A DNA stretch of 6,376 bases from Propionibacteriaceae bacterium (GTDB taxonomy: Bacteria > Actinomycetota > Actinomycetes > Propionibacteriales > Propionibacteriaceae): NCBI GenBank assembly GCA_030450535.1, contig JAKDIK010000163.1:1-6376 (forward strand). Direction: 5' to 3'. The position numbers were made by a program, and so were the translations under genes. A model generated the notes under the pieces. That model was not told the origin of the DNA and ran no database searches. It was given only the letters and a program-made list of their open reading frames with translations. This document shows, piece by piece, positions 1 through 5,738 of this stretch (position 1 is the first letter of the stretch; each line of letters starts with the position of its first letter).

Positions 1-224
1 GGGACGTTGGCTGGGAGCGTTTTGCCTTCGGGGCGGGCGCCCAAGTCGGTTGTTATGGGCGGGGCTTTCTGGCGTACCTCCTCGGCCACGGCCTCGGGTG
101 TGGCGGGTTGGGGCGTCACGATACGCAGACGGTCGGTGGTGAACTCGCCCTTCTTGAGGTCGACAACGGCTCCCTTGATGCCGGAGCCCCCGATGTCGAT
201 GCCCAGGGCGTGACGGATCTTCAT
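1..224 (-). CDS. ppgK: Polyphosphate glucokinase, N-terminal part (runs off window)
   Basis: Polyphosphate/ATP-dependent glucokinase of the ROK sugar-kinase family, a cytoplasmic enzyme that phosphorylates glucose to glucose-6-phosphate using inorganic polyphosphate; typical of actinomycetes. About 74 codons are visible before the window edge. Residues 8-18 (GIDIGGSGIKG) form the N-terminal phosphate-binding loop of the family, followed by AVVDLKKGEF and a TPQPATPEAVA stretch at about 37-47 that is characteristic of actinobacterial PpgK. The ATG at 224 is chosen because the conserved loop begins almost at once and a -10 box lies 6 nt upstream; there is no Shine-Dalgarno. The gene starts 10 nt after the stop of the bPH2 protein on the same strand. 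Oddity: from about residue 52 the translation no longer resembles what I expect for PpgK (see findings), although the frame stays open. Identity of the N-terminus is confident; integrity of the rest cannot be seen. Confidence 0.85.
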   Translation of the reverse strand, partial: MKIRHALGIDIGGSGIKGAVVDLKKGEFTTDRLRIVTPQPATPEAVAEEVRQKAPPITTDLGARPEGKTLPANV

Positions 225-230
225 GGGTGG

Positions 231-236
231 AGCCTA
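231..236 (-). promoter_or_regulatory. Candidate -10 box TAGGCT for a leaderless ppgK mRNA
   Basis: On the minus strand TAGGCT (TAnnnT consensus) is followed by six bases and then the ppgK ATG. This places the expected transcription start at or next to the A of ATG, and no ribosome-binding site is present. Its first three bases are also the TAG stop codon of the upstream bPH2 gene. I see no convincing -35 element. Inferred from pattern only. Confidence 0.5.
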
Positions 237-1853
237 CTCATCAAGGGACACCGCGTCCGGCGGTCGGGGAGGGTTCTCGGCGGCGGGCACGGTGTCGGCG
301 TGCGTGCGCAGGGTCCACAGGTCGGCGTCCGTGGCGGCGTCCGCGCGCCCGGCGAGCGCGGCGCGCAGGCCGGGCGGATCGAGCAGTTCCTCGGTGCGGG
401 AGGAGCGCGCGCGATCCATCTGGCTGAACACGAAGCGGCGGGCCTCGTCGGCGTCGATGTGGATGATCTTCTCGCCGCCGAGCAGGTTGGTCGTGTGGAG
501 GGCCACGTTGGCGACCCCGACCCGCCGCTCGATCGGGCCCTGGTTGAGGCTGACCGACTGCATGCGCGCGTGCGGCACGATGTGCTGGCTGCGGTTGAGC
601 CAGCCGAGCCGGCTCACCACCACCTGGTGGTCGGCGGCGTAACCGAGCCACGGGAACGCGCACGGGTCAAGCCACCGGGCCCGCCGCGGCGGGCCGGTGA
701 AGGTGAGCTCGTCCAGCCGCAGGCCCGGCCACAGGGACGCCAGCGCGGTCTGCACCTGCTGGGGGCGGCCGATGGGCAGCAGGATCGTCGTCGTCGGGCT
801 CTCGCCGTCGCTGCCCAGGGAGCCGAGGCCGAGGACGCTGACGTCCAGCCGCGCCCGGTTGAGCCAGCGCCACGGCAGCGGTTGGCTGATCCGGATCGCC
901 TGGACGCGATGCGCGGGCACCGTCTGGCTCTTCAGCGTGAACAGGCCGCGGCTGATGCGGACGCCGGCCGGCGTCCGGGCCAGGGTGTAGTTGAACTGAC
1001 CGAACAGGCGGCTGCTGAGGAAGCCGAGCAGGGCGAACGCGAGCGGGATGAAGCCGGTGCCGATGGCCAGGGCCGGGGCGTCGAGCGCGGCCGCGATGCC
1101 CATCGGGATGCCGAAGGCGAGCAGCAGTCCGAGCAGCTCCAGCGAGGCGACCGCGCCCAGGATGACCTCGCCCGGCGTCAGCCGAATGAGGATCTCGTCG
1201 GCGGCGGAGAGGTCGTCCCACGCGGACGCCGTGGCCCCCGGCTCGGCGGGCAGTGCGGTCGCAGTGCGCCCGTGGGCGCGCACCATGAGGTAGTCGCGGA
1301 GCTCGGCCGCGCGCGCCCGGCGCAGGAACGAGAGCTTGGTGGGGGCGTCCGCCCCGACGTCGATGCTCAGCTCGGCCAGCCCCAACAGGCGCGCGGCGAA
1401 CGGCTGGGTGATGTCGATGGACTGGATGCGCGAGAAGGCGATCCGCTTGGACTCCTGGAACGCACCGGTGTTCTCGATGCGAAGTTCGACGTCATCGATG
1501 ATGAACTTGGTCGTCCACCACGACCAGTAGCCGAACGCCAAGCCGATCACCACGGCGGCCATGACGGCCAGGAGCCACCACGGCACGCGCTGCAGGAGCG
1601 TTGACATGTCGTCGAACACCGAGTCGCCCTGCAGGATCGAGGTCAGCGCGAACCAGCCGAACGCGACCACGCCGATCCACATGCTCACCAGTGGGCTCAG
1701 CGGGTGCAGGCGCTCCTCCACGACGGTGCGCTCGGGGTCCGCGGCCGGGGCGTCCACCGGTGCCACCTCGTCCGACGTTCCCGCTTCATCCGCCGAGGCG
1801 TGCGGAAGGATCTCGGCGTCCGGCTCCGGCGGCGTCCGTTCCGGCGACGTCAC
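234..1853 (-). CDS. Membrane protein with three bacterial PH (bPH2/DUF304) domains, YdbT-like
   Basis: Predicted 539-residue integral membrane protein. Residues 1-45 are an acidic Pro/Ala/Glu-rich cytoplasmic tail. Hydrophobic segments lie at about 54-75, 91-113, 229-257 and 260-283. Three bPH2-type modules follow the usual order: about 114-190 (FIIDDVELRIENTG, then RIAFSRIQSIDITQ), 286-375 (YTLARTPAGVRISRG, then VPAHRVQAIRISQP) and 402-478 (IVPHARMQSVSLNQGP, then IIHIDADEARRFV). The repeated 'R(I/V/M)Q(S/A)(I/V)' signature is visible in all three. The tail 480-539 is hydrophilic. The start is a GTG overlapping the TGA of the upstream gene by 4 nt (GTGA), with AAGGGG 8 nt upstream, so translation is probably coupled. 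The arrangement of a small one-domain bPH2 protein followed by a large multi-domain one matches B. subtilis YdbS-YdbT, a SigW-controlled pair linked to bacteriocin tolerance. Molecular function is unknown; a role in the envelope here is inferred. Confidence 0.85.
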   Translation of the reverse strand: MTSPERTPPEPDAEILPHASADEAGTSDEVAPVDAPAADPERTVVEERLHPLSPLVSMWIGVVAFGWFALTSILQGDSVFDDMSTLLQRVPWWLLAVMAAVVIGLAFGYWSWWTTKFIIDDVELRIENTGAFQESKRIAFSRIQSIDITQPFAARLLGLAELSIDVGADAPTKLSFLRRARAAELRDYLMVRAHGRTATALPAEPGATASAWDDLSAADEILIRLTPGEVILGAVASLELLGLLLAFGIPMGIAAALDAPALAIGTGFIPLAFALLGFLSSRLFGQFNYTLARTPAGVRISRGLFTLKSQTVPAHRVQAIRISQPLPWRWLNRARLDVSVLGLGSLGSDGESPTTTILLPIGRPQQVQTALASLWPGLRLDELTFTGPPRRARWLDPCAFPWLGYAADHQVVVSRLGWLNRSQHIVPHARMQSVSLNQGPIERRVGVANVALHTTNLLGGEKIIHIDADEARRFVFSQMDRARSSRTEELLDPPGLRAALAGRADAATDADLWTLRTHADTVPAAENPPRPPDAVSLDE

Positions 1854-2398
1854 AGCCCCGACCCCTTGGCGTCGCTCAGCTGGATGAGCCGGTCGCGAAG
1901 GATGCGAGCCTCGTCCATCGGCAGCCCGGGGATGGTGGCATCGGTCTGGGCGGACGCCGTGACCAGCTCGACCGTGGCCAGCCCGTGGGCGCGCAGCAGC
2001 GGCCCGGAGGACACCTTCACCACCTGCATGCGGCCGAAGGGGACGACGAGGAGTTCCTTGAACCACAGCCCACCGGTGACGCACAGGTCGGCGTCCCGCT
2101 CGGCATAGCCGATCGCGCGCACCACGCGACCCGCGCGCACCCACAGCCACAGCCACCAGACGAAGACCACGGCCACGGCGACGGCGGGGATCCACCACTG
2201 CTGCCAGATCAGCCACGTCGGCACCGCGAGCGCCACCGCGATGACGGCCAGGGTGACCGTGCGGGCGATGCGCCGCACGGTGGTGAGCTTCGGGGACACC
2301 CGCCGCCACGTCTCGGCCGGCGGAGCGAAGACAGCCGGGGTGTCGGGTGGACCGACGCGGTCGGAGGAGGCGGCGGGCATCTCGGGCGGTGCGGACAT
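1850..2398 (-). CDS. Small membrane protein with one bPH2 (DUF304) domain, YdbS-like
   Basis: Predicted 182-residue protein: a Pro/Ala-rich N-terminal tail (1-38), two closely spaced membrane helices (about 45-64 and 68-86, the second very Trp/Val-rich), then one bPH2 domain at about 97-175. That domain contains CVTGGLWFKELLVVPFGRMQVVKVSSGP and ends with a helix LPMDEARILRDRLIQL, the usual pattern of this family. The ATG at 2398 is preferred to an in-frame ATG at 2443, because the upstream extension has no family features, GGGAG sits 4-7 nt before 2398, and a TAGGGT box lies just upstream. It is the first gene of an operon with the larger bPH2 protein, overlapping it by 4 nt; the two products are expected to act together at the membrane. 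The biochemical activity of such pairs is not known. Confidence 0.85.
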   Translation of the reverse strand: MSAPPEMPAASSDRVGPPDTPAVFAPPAETWRRVSPKLTTVRRIARTVTLAVIAVALAVPTWLIWQQWWIPAVAVAVVFVWWLWLWVRAGRVVRAIGYAERDADLCVTGGLWFKELLVVPFGRMQVVKVSSGPLLRAHGLATVELVTASAQTDATIPGLPMDEARILRDRLIQLSDAKGSGL

Positions 2399-2405
2399 GG
2401 CTCCC

Positions 2406-2411
2406 ACCCTA
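2406..2411 (-). promoter_or_regulatory. Candidate -10 box TAGGGT of the bPH2 operon
   Basis: TAGGGT on the minus strand ends 7 nt before the ATG at 2398. The intervening bases include GGGAG, so the transcript could be leaderless or have a minimal leader. The spacing resembles the boxes before ppgK and the DUF1707 gene. No clear -35 element is seen. Confidence 0.45.
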
Positions 2412-2490
2412 AGCGGCCGCTCCACTCGTTGCGTGAGGTCCACGCTCGCGCCGAAGGTCGATCCCGTCGCGAGGCGAGGCCGGGGGAGCT

Positions 2491-3102
2491 TTACTTGGGG
2501 CCCTTGGCGTCAATGCCGCCGAAGAGGACGAGCCCCTTCAGCACCACGGTGGGGGCACCCGGCGCCGGACGTACCCGGTCGACGCTCGTGCCGCCGAAGA
2601 TCGCCACGGTCTCGTTGCGGACGTTGACGCCCTCGGGCACCTTGATGTCCACCCCGCCGAAGGCGCAGAACAGGTTCATCTCGACCACATCGGATTCGAA
2701 GGTGGCCTGGGTCAGATCGAGTTCGGTGCCGCCGAACAGCGTCAGGTTCGAGATGTTGCGCCGGACGCGCCAGTTGCCGCGGCGATCGACGCCGCCGAAG
2801 ATGGCGAACGACATGTCGGCGTCCGAGTTGGACTGCGAGCGGTCGATCTGCGGGGCAGCCGCGGAGCTGAAGGCACCGACGGAGCGGCCGGGGTTCGTGG
2901 CGGGCACGAGATCGATGGTGAGACCCCGCAGATCGTCGAAGGTCTTGGCGCTCATCGCCTGCTCGAGGCGGAGGTCGTGTTCGTCGCGGGTGAGGCGGCC
3001 TTCCGCGTACGCCGCGGACAGCAGGTCGGCGACGATGCCGCGGTCGGTGTCGCCGACGCGCATGTGTCCGGGCTGGCGGTACGGGTCGGGCGACATCGTC
3101 AT
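2491..3102 (-). CDS. DUF1707 protein with C-terminal FGG-repeat (LiaF-C-like) region
   Basis: Predicted 203-residue soluble protein with no membrane segment or signal peptide. Residues 14-66 match DUF1707 (SHOCT-like), an actinobacterial N-terminal domain: MRVGDTDRGIVADLLSAAY, then an EGRLTRDEHDLRLEQAM stretch and a closing DLRGLTIDL. A linker (about 67-95) leads to a beta-rich region with five FGG turns at 102-104, 123-125, 148-150, 169-171 and 194-196, similar to the LiaF C-terminal ('cell wall-active antibiotics response') domain. In Firmicutes LiaF represses the LiaRS envelope-stress system; whether this protein regulates anything is not known. The ATG at 3102 is chosen because TACCGT lies exactly 6 nt upstream; the in-frame ATG at 3096, with GGA 9 nt upstream, is a close alternative. 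The gene is 92 nt upstream of the bPH2 operon on the same strand, and divergent from the tRNA gene. The domain call is firm; function is open. Confidence 0.85.
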   Translation of the reverse strand: MTMSPDPYRQPGHMRVGDTDRGIVADLLSAAYAEGRLTRDEHDLRLEQAMSAKTFDDLRGLTIDLVPATNPGRSVGAFSSAAAPQIDRSQSNSDADMSFAIFGGVDRRGNWRVRRNISNLTLFGGTELDLTQATFESDVVEMNLFCAFGGVDIKVPEGVNVRNETVAIFGGTSVDRVRPAPGAPTVVLKGLVLFGGIDAKGPK

Positions 3103-3108
3103 GAGTCC

Positions 3109-3114
3109 ACGGTA
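3109..3114 (-). promoter_or_regulatory. Candidate -10 box TACCGT of the DUF1707 gene
   Basis: TACCGT (TAnnnT) on the minus strand is followed by six bases and the ATG at 3102, the geometry of a leaderless transcript. Only a weak purine stretch (GGA) lies between. The inverted repeat at 3170-3193 is 55 nt further upstream. Pattern-based call. Confidence 0.4.
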
Positions 3115-3169
3115 GGTCGCGCCCGGACGCCGTCGCGAGGGTCGGGTGCCCCTTCCGGGGTCGTCTCCG

Positions 3170-3193
3170 GGACCACCCTGAAGGGTGAGGTCC
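3170..3193. repeat. Imperfect inverted repeat in the DUF1707/tRNA divergent region
   Basis: The left arm GGACC-ACCCT (3170-3179) pairs with AGGGT (3182-3186) and GGTCC (3189-3193), around a GA centre with a two-base GA bulge. An alternative pairing gives a perfect CACCCT/AGGGTG core (3174-3187). It lies 68 nt upstream of the DUF1707 start and 39 nt upstream of the tRNA -10 box, so it could be a regulator-binding site for either direction. There is no T-run, so it is not a classic terminator. Confidence 0.4.
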
Positions 3194-3232
3194 ACCGTCG
3201 GTGCGAACATGCGCGCCGGGTGGGGACGTGGT

Positions 3233-3238
3233 TAGAAT
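3233..3238 (+). promoter_or_regulatory. Candidate -10 box TAGAAT of the tRNA-Gly promoter
   Basis: TAGAAT is a close match to the TAnnaT -10 consensus, 23 nt before the first base of the tRNA, implying a short 5' leader to be removed by RNase P. No good -35 hexamer is seen 16-18 nt upstream. It may also drive the downstream DAC-like gene. Confidence 0.55.
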
Positions 3239-3261
3239 GGCCGGGTTGCGCGAGCAACATT

Positions 3262-3332
3262 GCGGGCGTAGCTCAATGGTAGAGCGCCAGCTTCCCAAGC
3301 TGGACACGCGGGTTCGATTCCCGTCGCCCGCT
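3262..3332 (+). tRNA. tRNA-Gly (anticodon CCC)
   Basis: A complete 71-nt cloverleaf can be folded by eye. Acceptor stem GCGGGCG/CGCCCGC is perfect; the D-stem is GCTC/GAGC; the anticodon stem CCAGC/GCTGG encloses the loop TTCCCAA, so the anticodon is CCC, reading GGG glycine codons. The variable loop is ACAC, and the T-arm GCGGG-TTCGATT-CCCGT has one G-T pair. Discriminator base is T. The 3' CCA is not encoded (CCC follows), so it must be added after transcription, as is usual in actinomycetes. Confidence 0.97.
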
Positions 3333-3346
3333 CCCTCAGGCCCGCT

Positions 3347-3375
3347 CCCCTCACGTTCGCACCCCTCACGTTCGA
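3347..3375. repeat. Two tandem copies of a 13-bp word, period 16
   Basis: CCCCTCACGTTCG occurs at 3347-3359 and again at 3363-3375, separated by CAC. It lies just downstream of the tRNA and upstream of the DAC-like gene. Each copy could be half of a regulator site, but it may equally be a small slippage duplication. Confidence 0.6.
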
Positions 3376-3439
3376 CCCCCACGCGGCGGTTCGTCACCCA
3401 CCGGTGCGCGCCCCCGACTGGCGCCGGCCGGCCCGGGAT

Positions 3440-3444
3440 GGAAG
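3440..3444 (+). promoter_or_regulatory. Weak ribosome-binding site GGAAG before the GTG at 3455
   Basis: A GGAAG purine stretch ends 10 nt before GTG 3455. It is the best Shine-Dalgarno candidate near the 5' end of the DAC-like gene. The earlier in-frame GTG at 3404 has only pyrimidine-rich sequence before it, and the ATG at 3464 has no close purine run. Confidence 0.4.
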
Positions 3445-3454
3445 CATCACGGCC

Positions 3455-5176
3455 GTGGCACACATGTGGGAACACCAGGCCGGATTCCGGTGGTCGCTGG
3501 AGCAGTTGGCCAACGACGTGCTCGACCGGGCGGGCGCGAACATCGACCTGCGCGCCCACCTCGTCGGTTTCCACGCCGACTCTCAGGTGACCGTCGAGCC
3601 GCCGCGCGGCCTCTTCGACCGCGACGCCCTGGCCGACGCACTCGACCTCGCGGAGCAGCGGTTCCGCCGCTCCAAGGCGCGGCGCGAGGCCGGTGACGAT
3701 CCGGACGCCCTCGCCGCGGCCCGGTCGATGGTGCGGCGTCAGGTGCTCGCCGAACGACTCACCGAGGCTGCCCGGACCGGCGAGCGCGTCCACTTCGCCG
3801 GCATCGGCGTCGGCGTGGGGGAGTGGTTCGTCGTCCCGGTGGTCACCATCCACGCCGACCACTGGAACGACCTCGCCCGCCTGCGCCGCGCGGGAGCCAC
3901 GGACGCCGGCCCGCGGAGTTTCCCCGACGCCTGCGTCACCGCGGTCCTCGACGCAGCCAGCCGCGAGCTGGATCGCCGGGCGGCCGGCGTCCGCATCGTC
4001 GTCGACCCGGACGCCGTGCTCCGCACCGCCGCGGACGCCTTCGTCTCGGCGCTCGTCCAGCGCTCTGGCCAGGAGCTGGCCCACGGCGTCCGCCATGCCC
4101 TGGACGCCGTCTCCGCACAGCCCTACGAGGGCCGCGCCGGCTCGGGATCGATCCTGCTCGCCCAGGCCGATCACCCCGACCTGGAGACGATCATCGCCCT
4201 GGAGCACCCCGTGCCGGTCGGGCTGACGCGCTCCTTCCGCAAGGTGCTGGAGATGTCCGCGCCCGACCTGTGCCTGCTGTGTGACGGACGCGAGGTGTTC
4301 GGCCTGGGCGCGCTCGCCGAGACCTACAGCGCCGACAGCGACTACGTGTTCACGGCGTCCATCCTCGGCAACGGCAGCTGGGAACTCTGGCACCTCGACA
4401 CTCCGCTGCTGCGCAGCGACAACGGCATCCCCCAACTGCCGCGGGAGCGGCTGGACGAGGACGAGTTCGCCCACACGGTCGACATGGTCTTCCCCGAGGC
4501 CAGCGCGCGGAACGCCCGGCACCTGTGGGAAATGGCGGCCGCGTGTGCCGTGCAGGCGCACGGCACGATGCTCGTCGTCCACCCGGACGCCGCCGCCGAG
4601 GCCGCCCGCCTGCTGCCGCAGGCGCACTCCATCCAGCCGACGCGGCTGGCCGGGCGCGTCCTCATGGCCGCCACCGGCATCGACGGCGCCGTGCTCGTGA
4701 GCCCGGACGGCCGCGTCCACGCCGTCGGCGTCATTCTCGACGGCGTCGCCACCGGCACCGGCGACTCGGGTCGCGGCGCGCGCTACAACTCGGCCATCCG
4801 CTACCTGGCCGGGGCCGGTCGGGGCGCCATGGTCATCATCGTCAGCGAGGACGGCAAGATCGATCTGTTGCCCAAGATGAAGCGCCGGCTCCGGCGCGAG
4901 ACGGTGCAGCGGACGGTGGATCGCCTCGTCGCCCGCTCGTCCGAAAGCGAGGATCTGGAGTCGTTCGACCGGGCCAATCGAGCGGTGGAGGAGATCGCGT
5001 TCTACCTCAATCAGGACCAGTGCGACGAGGTGAACGCCGCCCGCGAGGCCGTCGCGGGGCGGCAGTGGGCCGCCGAACACCTGCGCCGCCAGTTCGTGCC
5101 CGTCGCGCCCGATCCGGCCATGGATGACAGCTACTTCGTCGGGGGGACGCCGCACGCGGGCGGCGCTGCCGGATAG
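3455..5176 (+). CDS. Protein with C-terminal diadenylate-cyclase-like (DAC/DisA_N) domain and unassigned N-terminal region
   Basis: Predicted 573-residue soluble protein (numbered from GTG 3455; GTG 3404 and ATG 3464 are alternatives). Residues about 365-475 have the layout of the DAC domain that makes c-di-AMP in DisA and CdaA: the HGTMLVV strand at 369-375, a DGA motif at 410-412 (its Asp is a metal ligand in known enzymes), RGARYNSA at 440-447 in the place of the canonical GTRHRxA, and the MVIIVSEDGKI strand around 459-469. The departures (Thr to Ala, His to Tyr, Arg to Asn in the RHR motif) leave open whether it makes c-di-AMP, makes another nucleotide, or only binds one. Residues 1-360 are a mixed alpha/beta region that I cannot assign; DAC proteins often carry sensor domains there. 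It has a CxxC pair at 273/276. Residues 476-573 are mostly helical and charged. No membrane helix or DisA-type helix-hairpin-helix DNA-binding tail is seen, so it is not classical DisA. It is downstream of tRNA-Gly on the same strand and convergent with the PemK/MazF-like gene (28 nt apart). Confidence 0.75.
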   Translation: MAHMWEHQAGFRWSLEQLANDVLDRAGANIDLRAHLVGFHADSQVTVEPPRGLFDRDALADALDLAEQRFRRSKARREAGDDPDALAAARSMVRRQVLAERLTEAARTGERVHFAGIGVGVGEWFVVPVVTIHADHWNDLARLRRAGATDAGPRSFPDACVTAVLDAASRELDRRAAGVRIVVDPDAVLRTAADAFVSALVQRSGQELAHGVRHALDAVSAQPYEGRAGSGSILLAQADHPDLETIIALEHPVPVGLTRSFRKVLEMSAPDLCLLCDGREVFGLGALAETYSADSDYVFTASILGNGSWELWHLDTPLLRSDNGIPQLPRERLDEDEFAHTVDMVFPEASARNARHLWEMAAACAVQAHGTMLVVHPDAAAEAARLLPQAHSIQPTRLAGRVLMAATGIDGAVLVSPDGRVHAVGVILDGVATGTGDSGRGARYNSAIRYLAGAGRGAMVIIVSEDGKIDLLPKMKRRLRRETVQRTVDRLVARSSESEDLESFDRANRAVEEIAFYLNQDQCDEVNAAREAVAGRQWAAEHLRRQFVPVAPDPAMDDSYFVGGTPHAGGAAG

Positions 5177-5204
5177 GGGCGGAGCGCGGATCGGCGTCGG
5201 CGGG

Positions 5205-5738
5205 TCAGCGTCCGCGGCGCAGCCGCACCTCGGCGATCACCCGGTCGAAGATCTCACGATCCAGCGCGGCCGACGTGCGGCGGACGGCGTCCGGGTTGAG
5301 CCGAATGATGCGGTTCACGCGAGCCTCGCTGCGGCGTCCGCGCGGATCCCACGGCCCCGAGCCGATGTCGAACCAGTAGCGACCCTCCCGGGCCTCCTGG
5401 GCGGCGTCGCGGTCGTGGTCGAGGCTGGTCAGTGGCAGACCGAGCAGCCAGCGGCGGTCGCGTCCGATGAGCAGGACGGGGCGATCCTTGCCCCTGGCGT
5501 GGTCCTCCTCGAACGGCACCCACGCCCAGACGACCTCGCCGGGGTCGGGGCGATTCCCGGAGACCGGGGTGTAGGCGACGGAGGGCATTCCGACGAAGTC
5601 GCCGGGATAGAAGCCGCCCGGATCGCGCACCGTCCGCGACGGACGCCTCAGCCGGCCGCGTGCGGCGGGAGCCAGCGTCGTCGCGCCCCGGACGACGCGG
5701 CGCAGGACCCGCAGAAGTCGGGAGTCGGCGCCGCTCAC
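5205..5738 (-). CDS. PemK/MazF-family protein, no adjacent antitoxin
   Basis: Predicted 177-residue protein. Residues 66-105 carry the PemK/MazF core: PGEVVW at 66-71 (beta-1 of the fold), GKDRPVLLIG at 83-92 (the Arg-Pro of the family's catalytic loop) and LPLTS at 101-105 (the conserved Thr/Ser strand). Known members are mostly sequence-specific endoribonucleases acting as toxins. Residues 1-40 form an Arg-rich extension absent from short MazF toxins, and the C-terminal helix (about 150-177) is also basic. Length is above the usual 110-120. The GTG start at 5738 overlaps the TGA of the upstream membrane-protein gene by 4 nt, and GAGG lies 5 nt before it, inside that gene, so translation is probably coupled. 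No small ribbon-helix-helix or AbrB-like antitoxin gene is present. It may be a non-toxic or housekeeping branch of the family in actinomycetes; family call firm, toxicity unproven. Confidence 0.8.
   Translation of the reverse strand: MSGADSRLLRVLRRVVRGATTLAPAARGRLRRPSRTVRDPGGFYPGDFVGMPSVAYTPVSGNRPDPGEVVWAWVPFEEDHARGKDRPVLLIGRDRRWLLGLPLTSLDHDRDAAQEAREGRYWFDIGSGPWDPRGRRSEARVNRIIRLNPDAVRRTSAALDREIFDRVIAEVRLRRGR

Noticed and set aside
108..1604. 498-codon open frame on the plus strand opposite the large bPH2 gene
   Set aside because: Translation is low-complexity Arg/Gly/Glu/Gln-rich with no domain pattern, and it opposes a gene with clear membrane helices and bPH2 motifs.
2431..2445. GCGTG/CACGC hairpin between the DUF1707 gene and the bPH2 operon as a terminator
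   Set aside because: The stem is only 5 bp and has no T-run on the relevant strand, so it is too weak to call.
1601..3115. 504-codon open frame on the plus strand
   Set aside because: It is antisense to three coding regions and its composition is that of a shadow frame.
3262..3332. tRNA-Gly as an attachment site for an integrated element carrying the DAC-like gene
   Set aside because: No second copy of the tRNA 3' end, no integrase and no change in composition are seen in the window.
2510..5155. 881-codon open frame on the minus strand spanning the DAC-like gene, the tRNA and the DUF1707 gene
   Set aside because: It is antisense to well-supported genes, runs through a tRNA, and its translation is Arg/Gly/Ala/His-rich low-complexity sequence typical of GC-rich shadow frames.
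5177..5204. Bidirectional terminator between the convergent DAC-like and MazF-like genes
   Set aside because: The 28-nt gap has no convincing inverted repeat or T-run.
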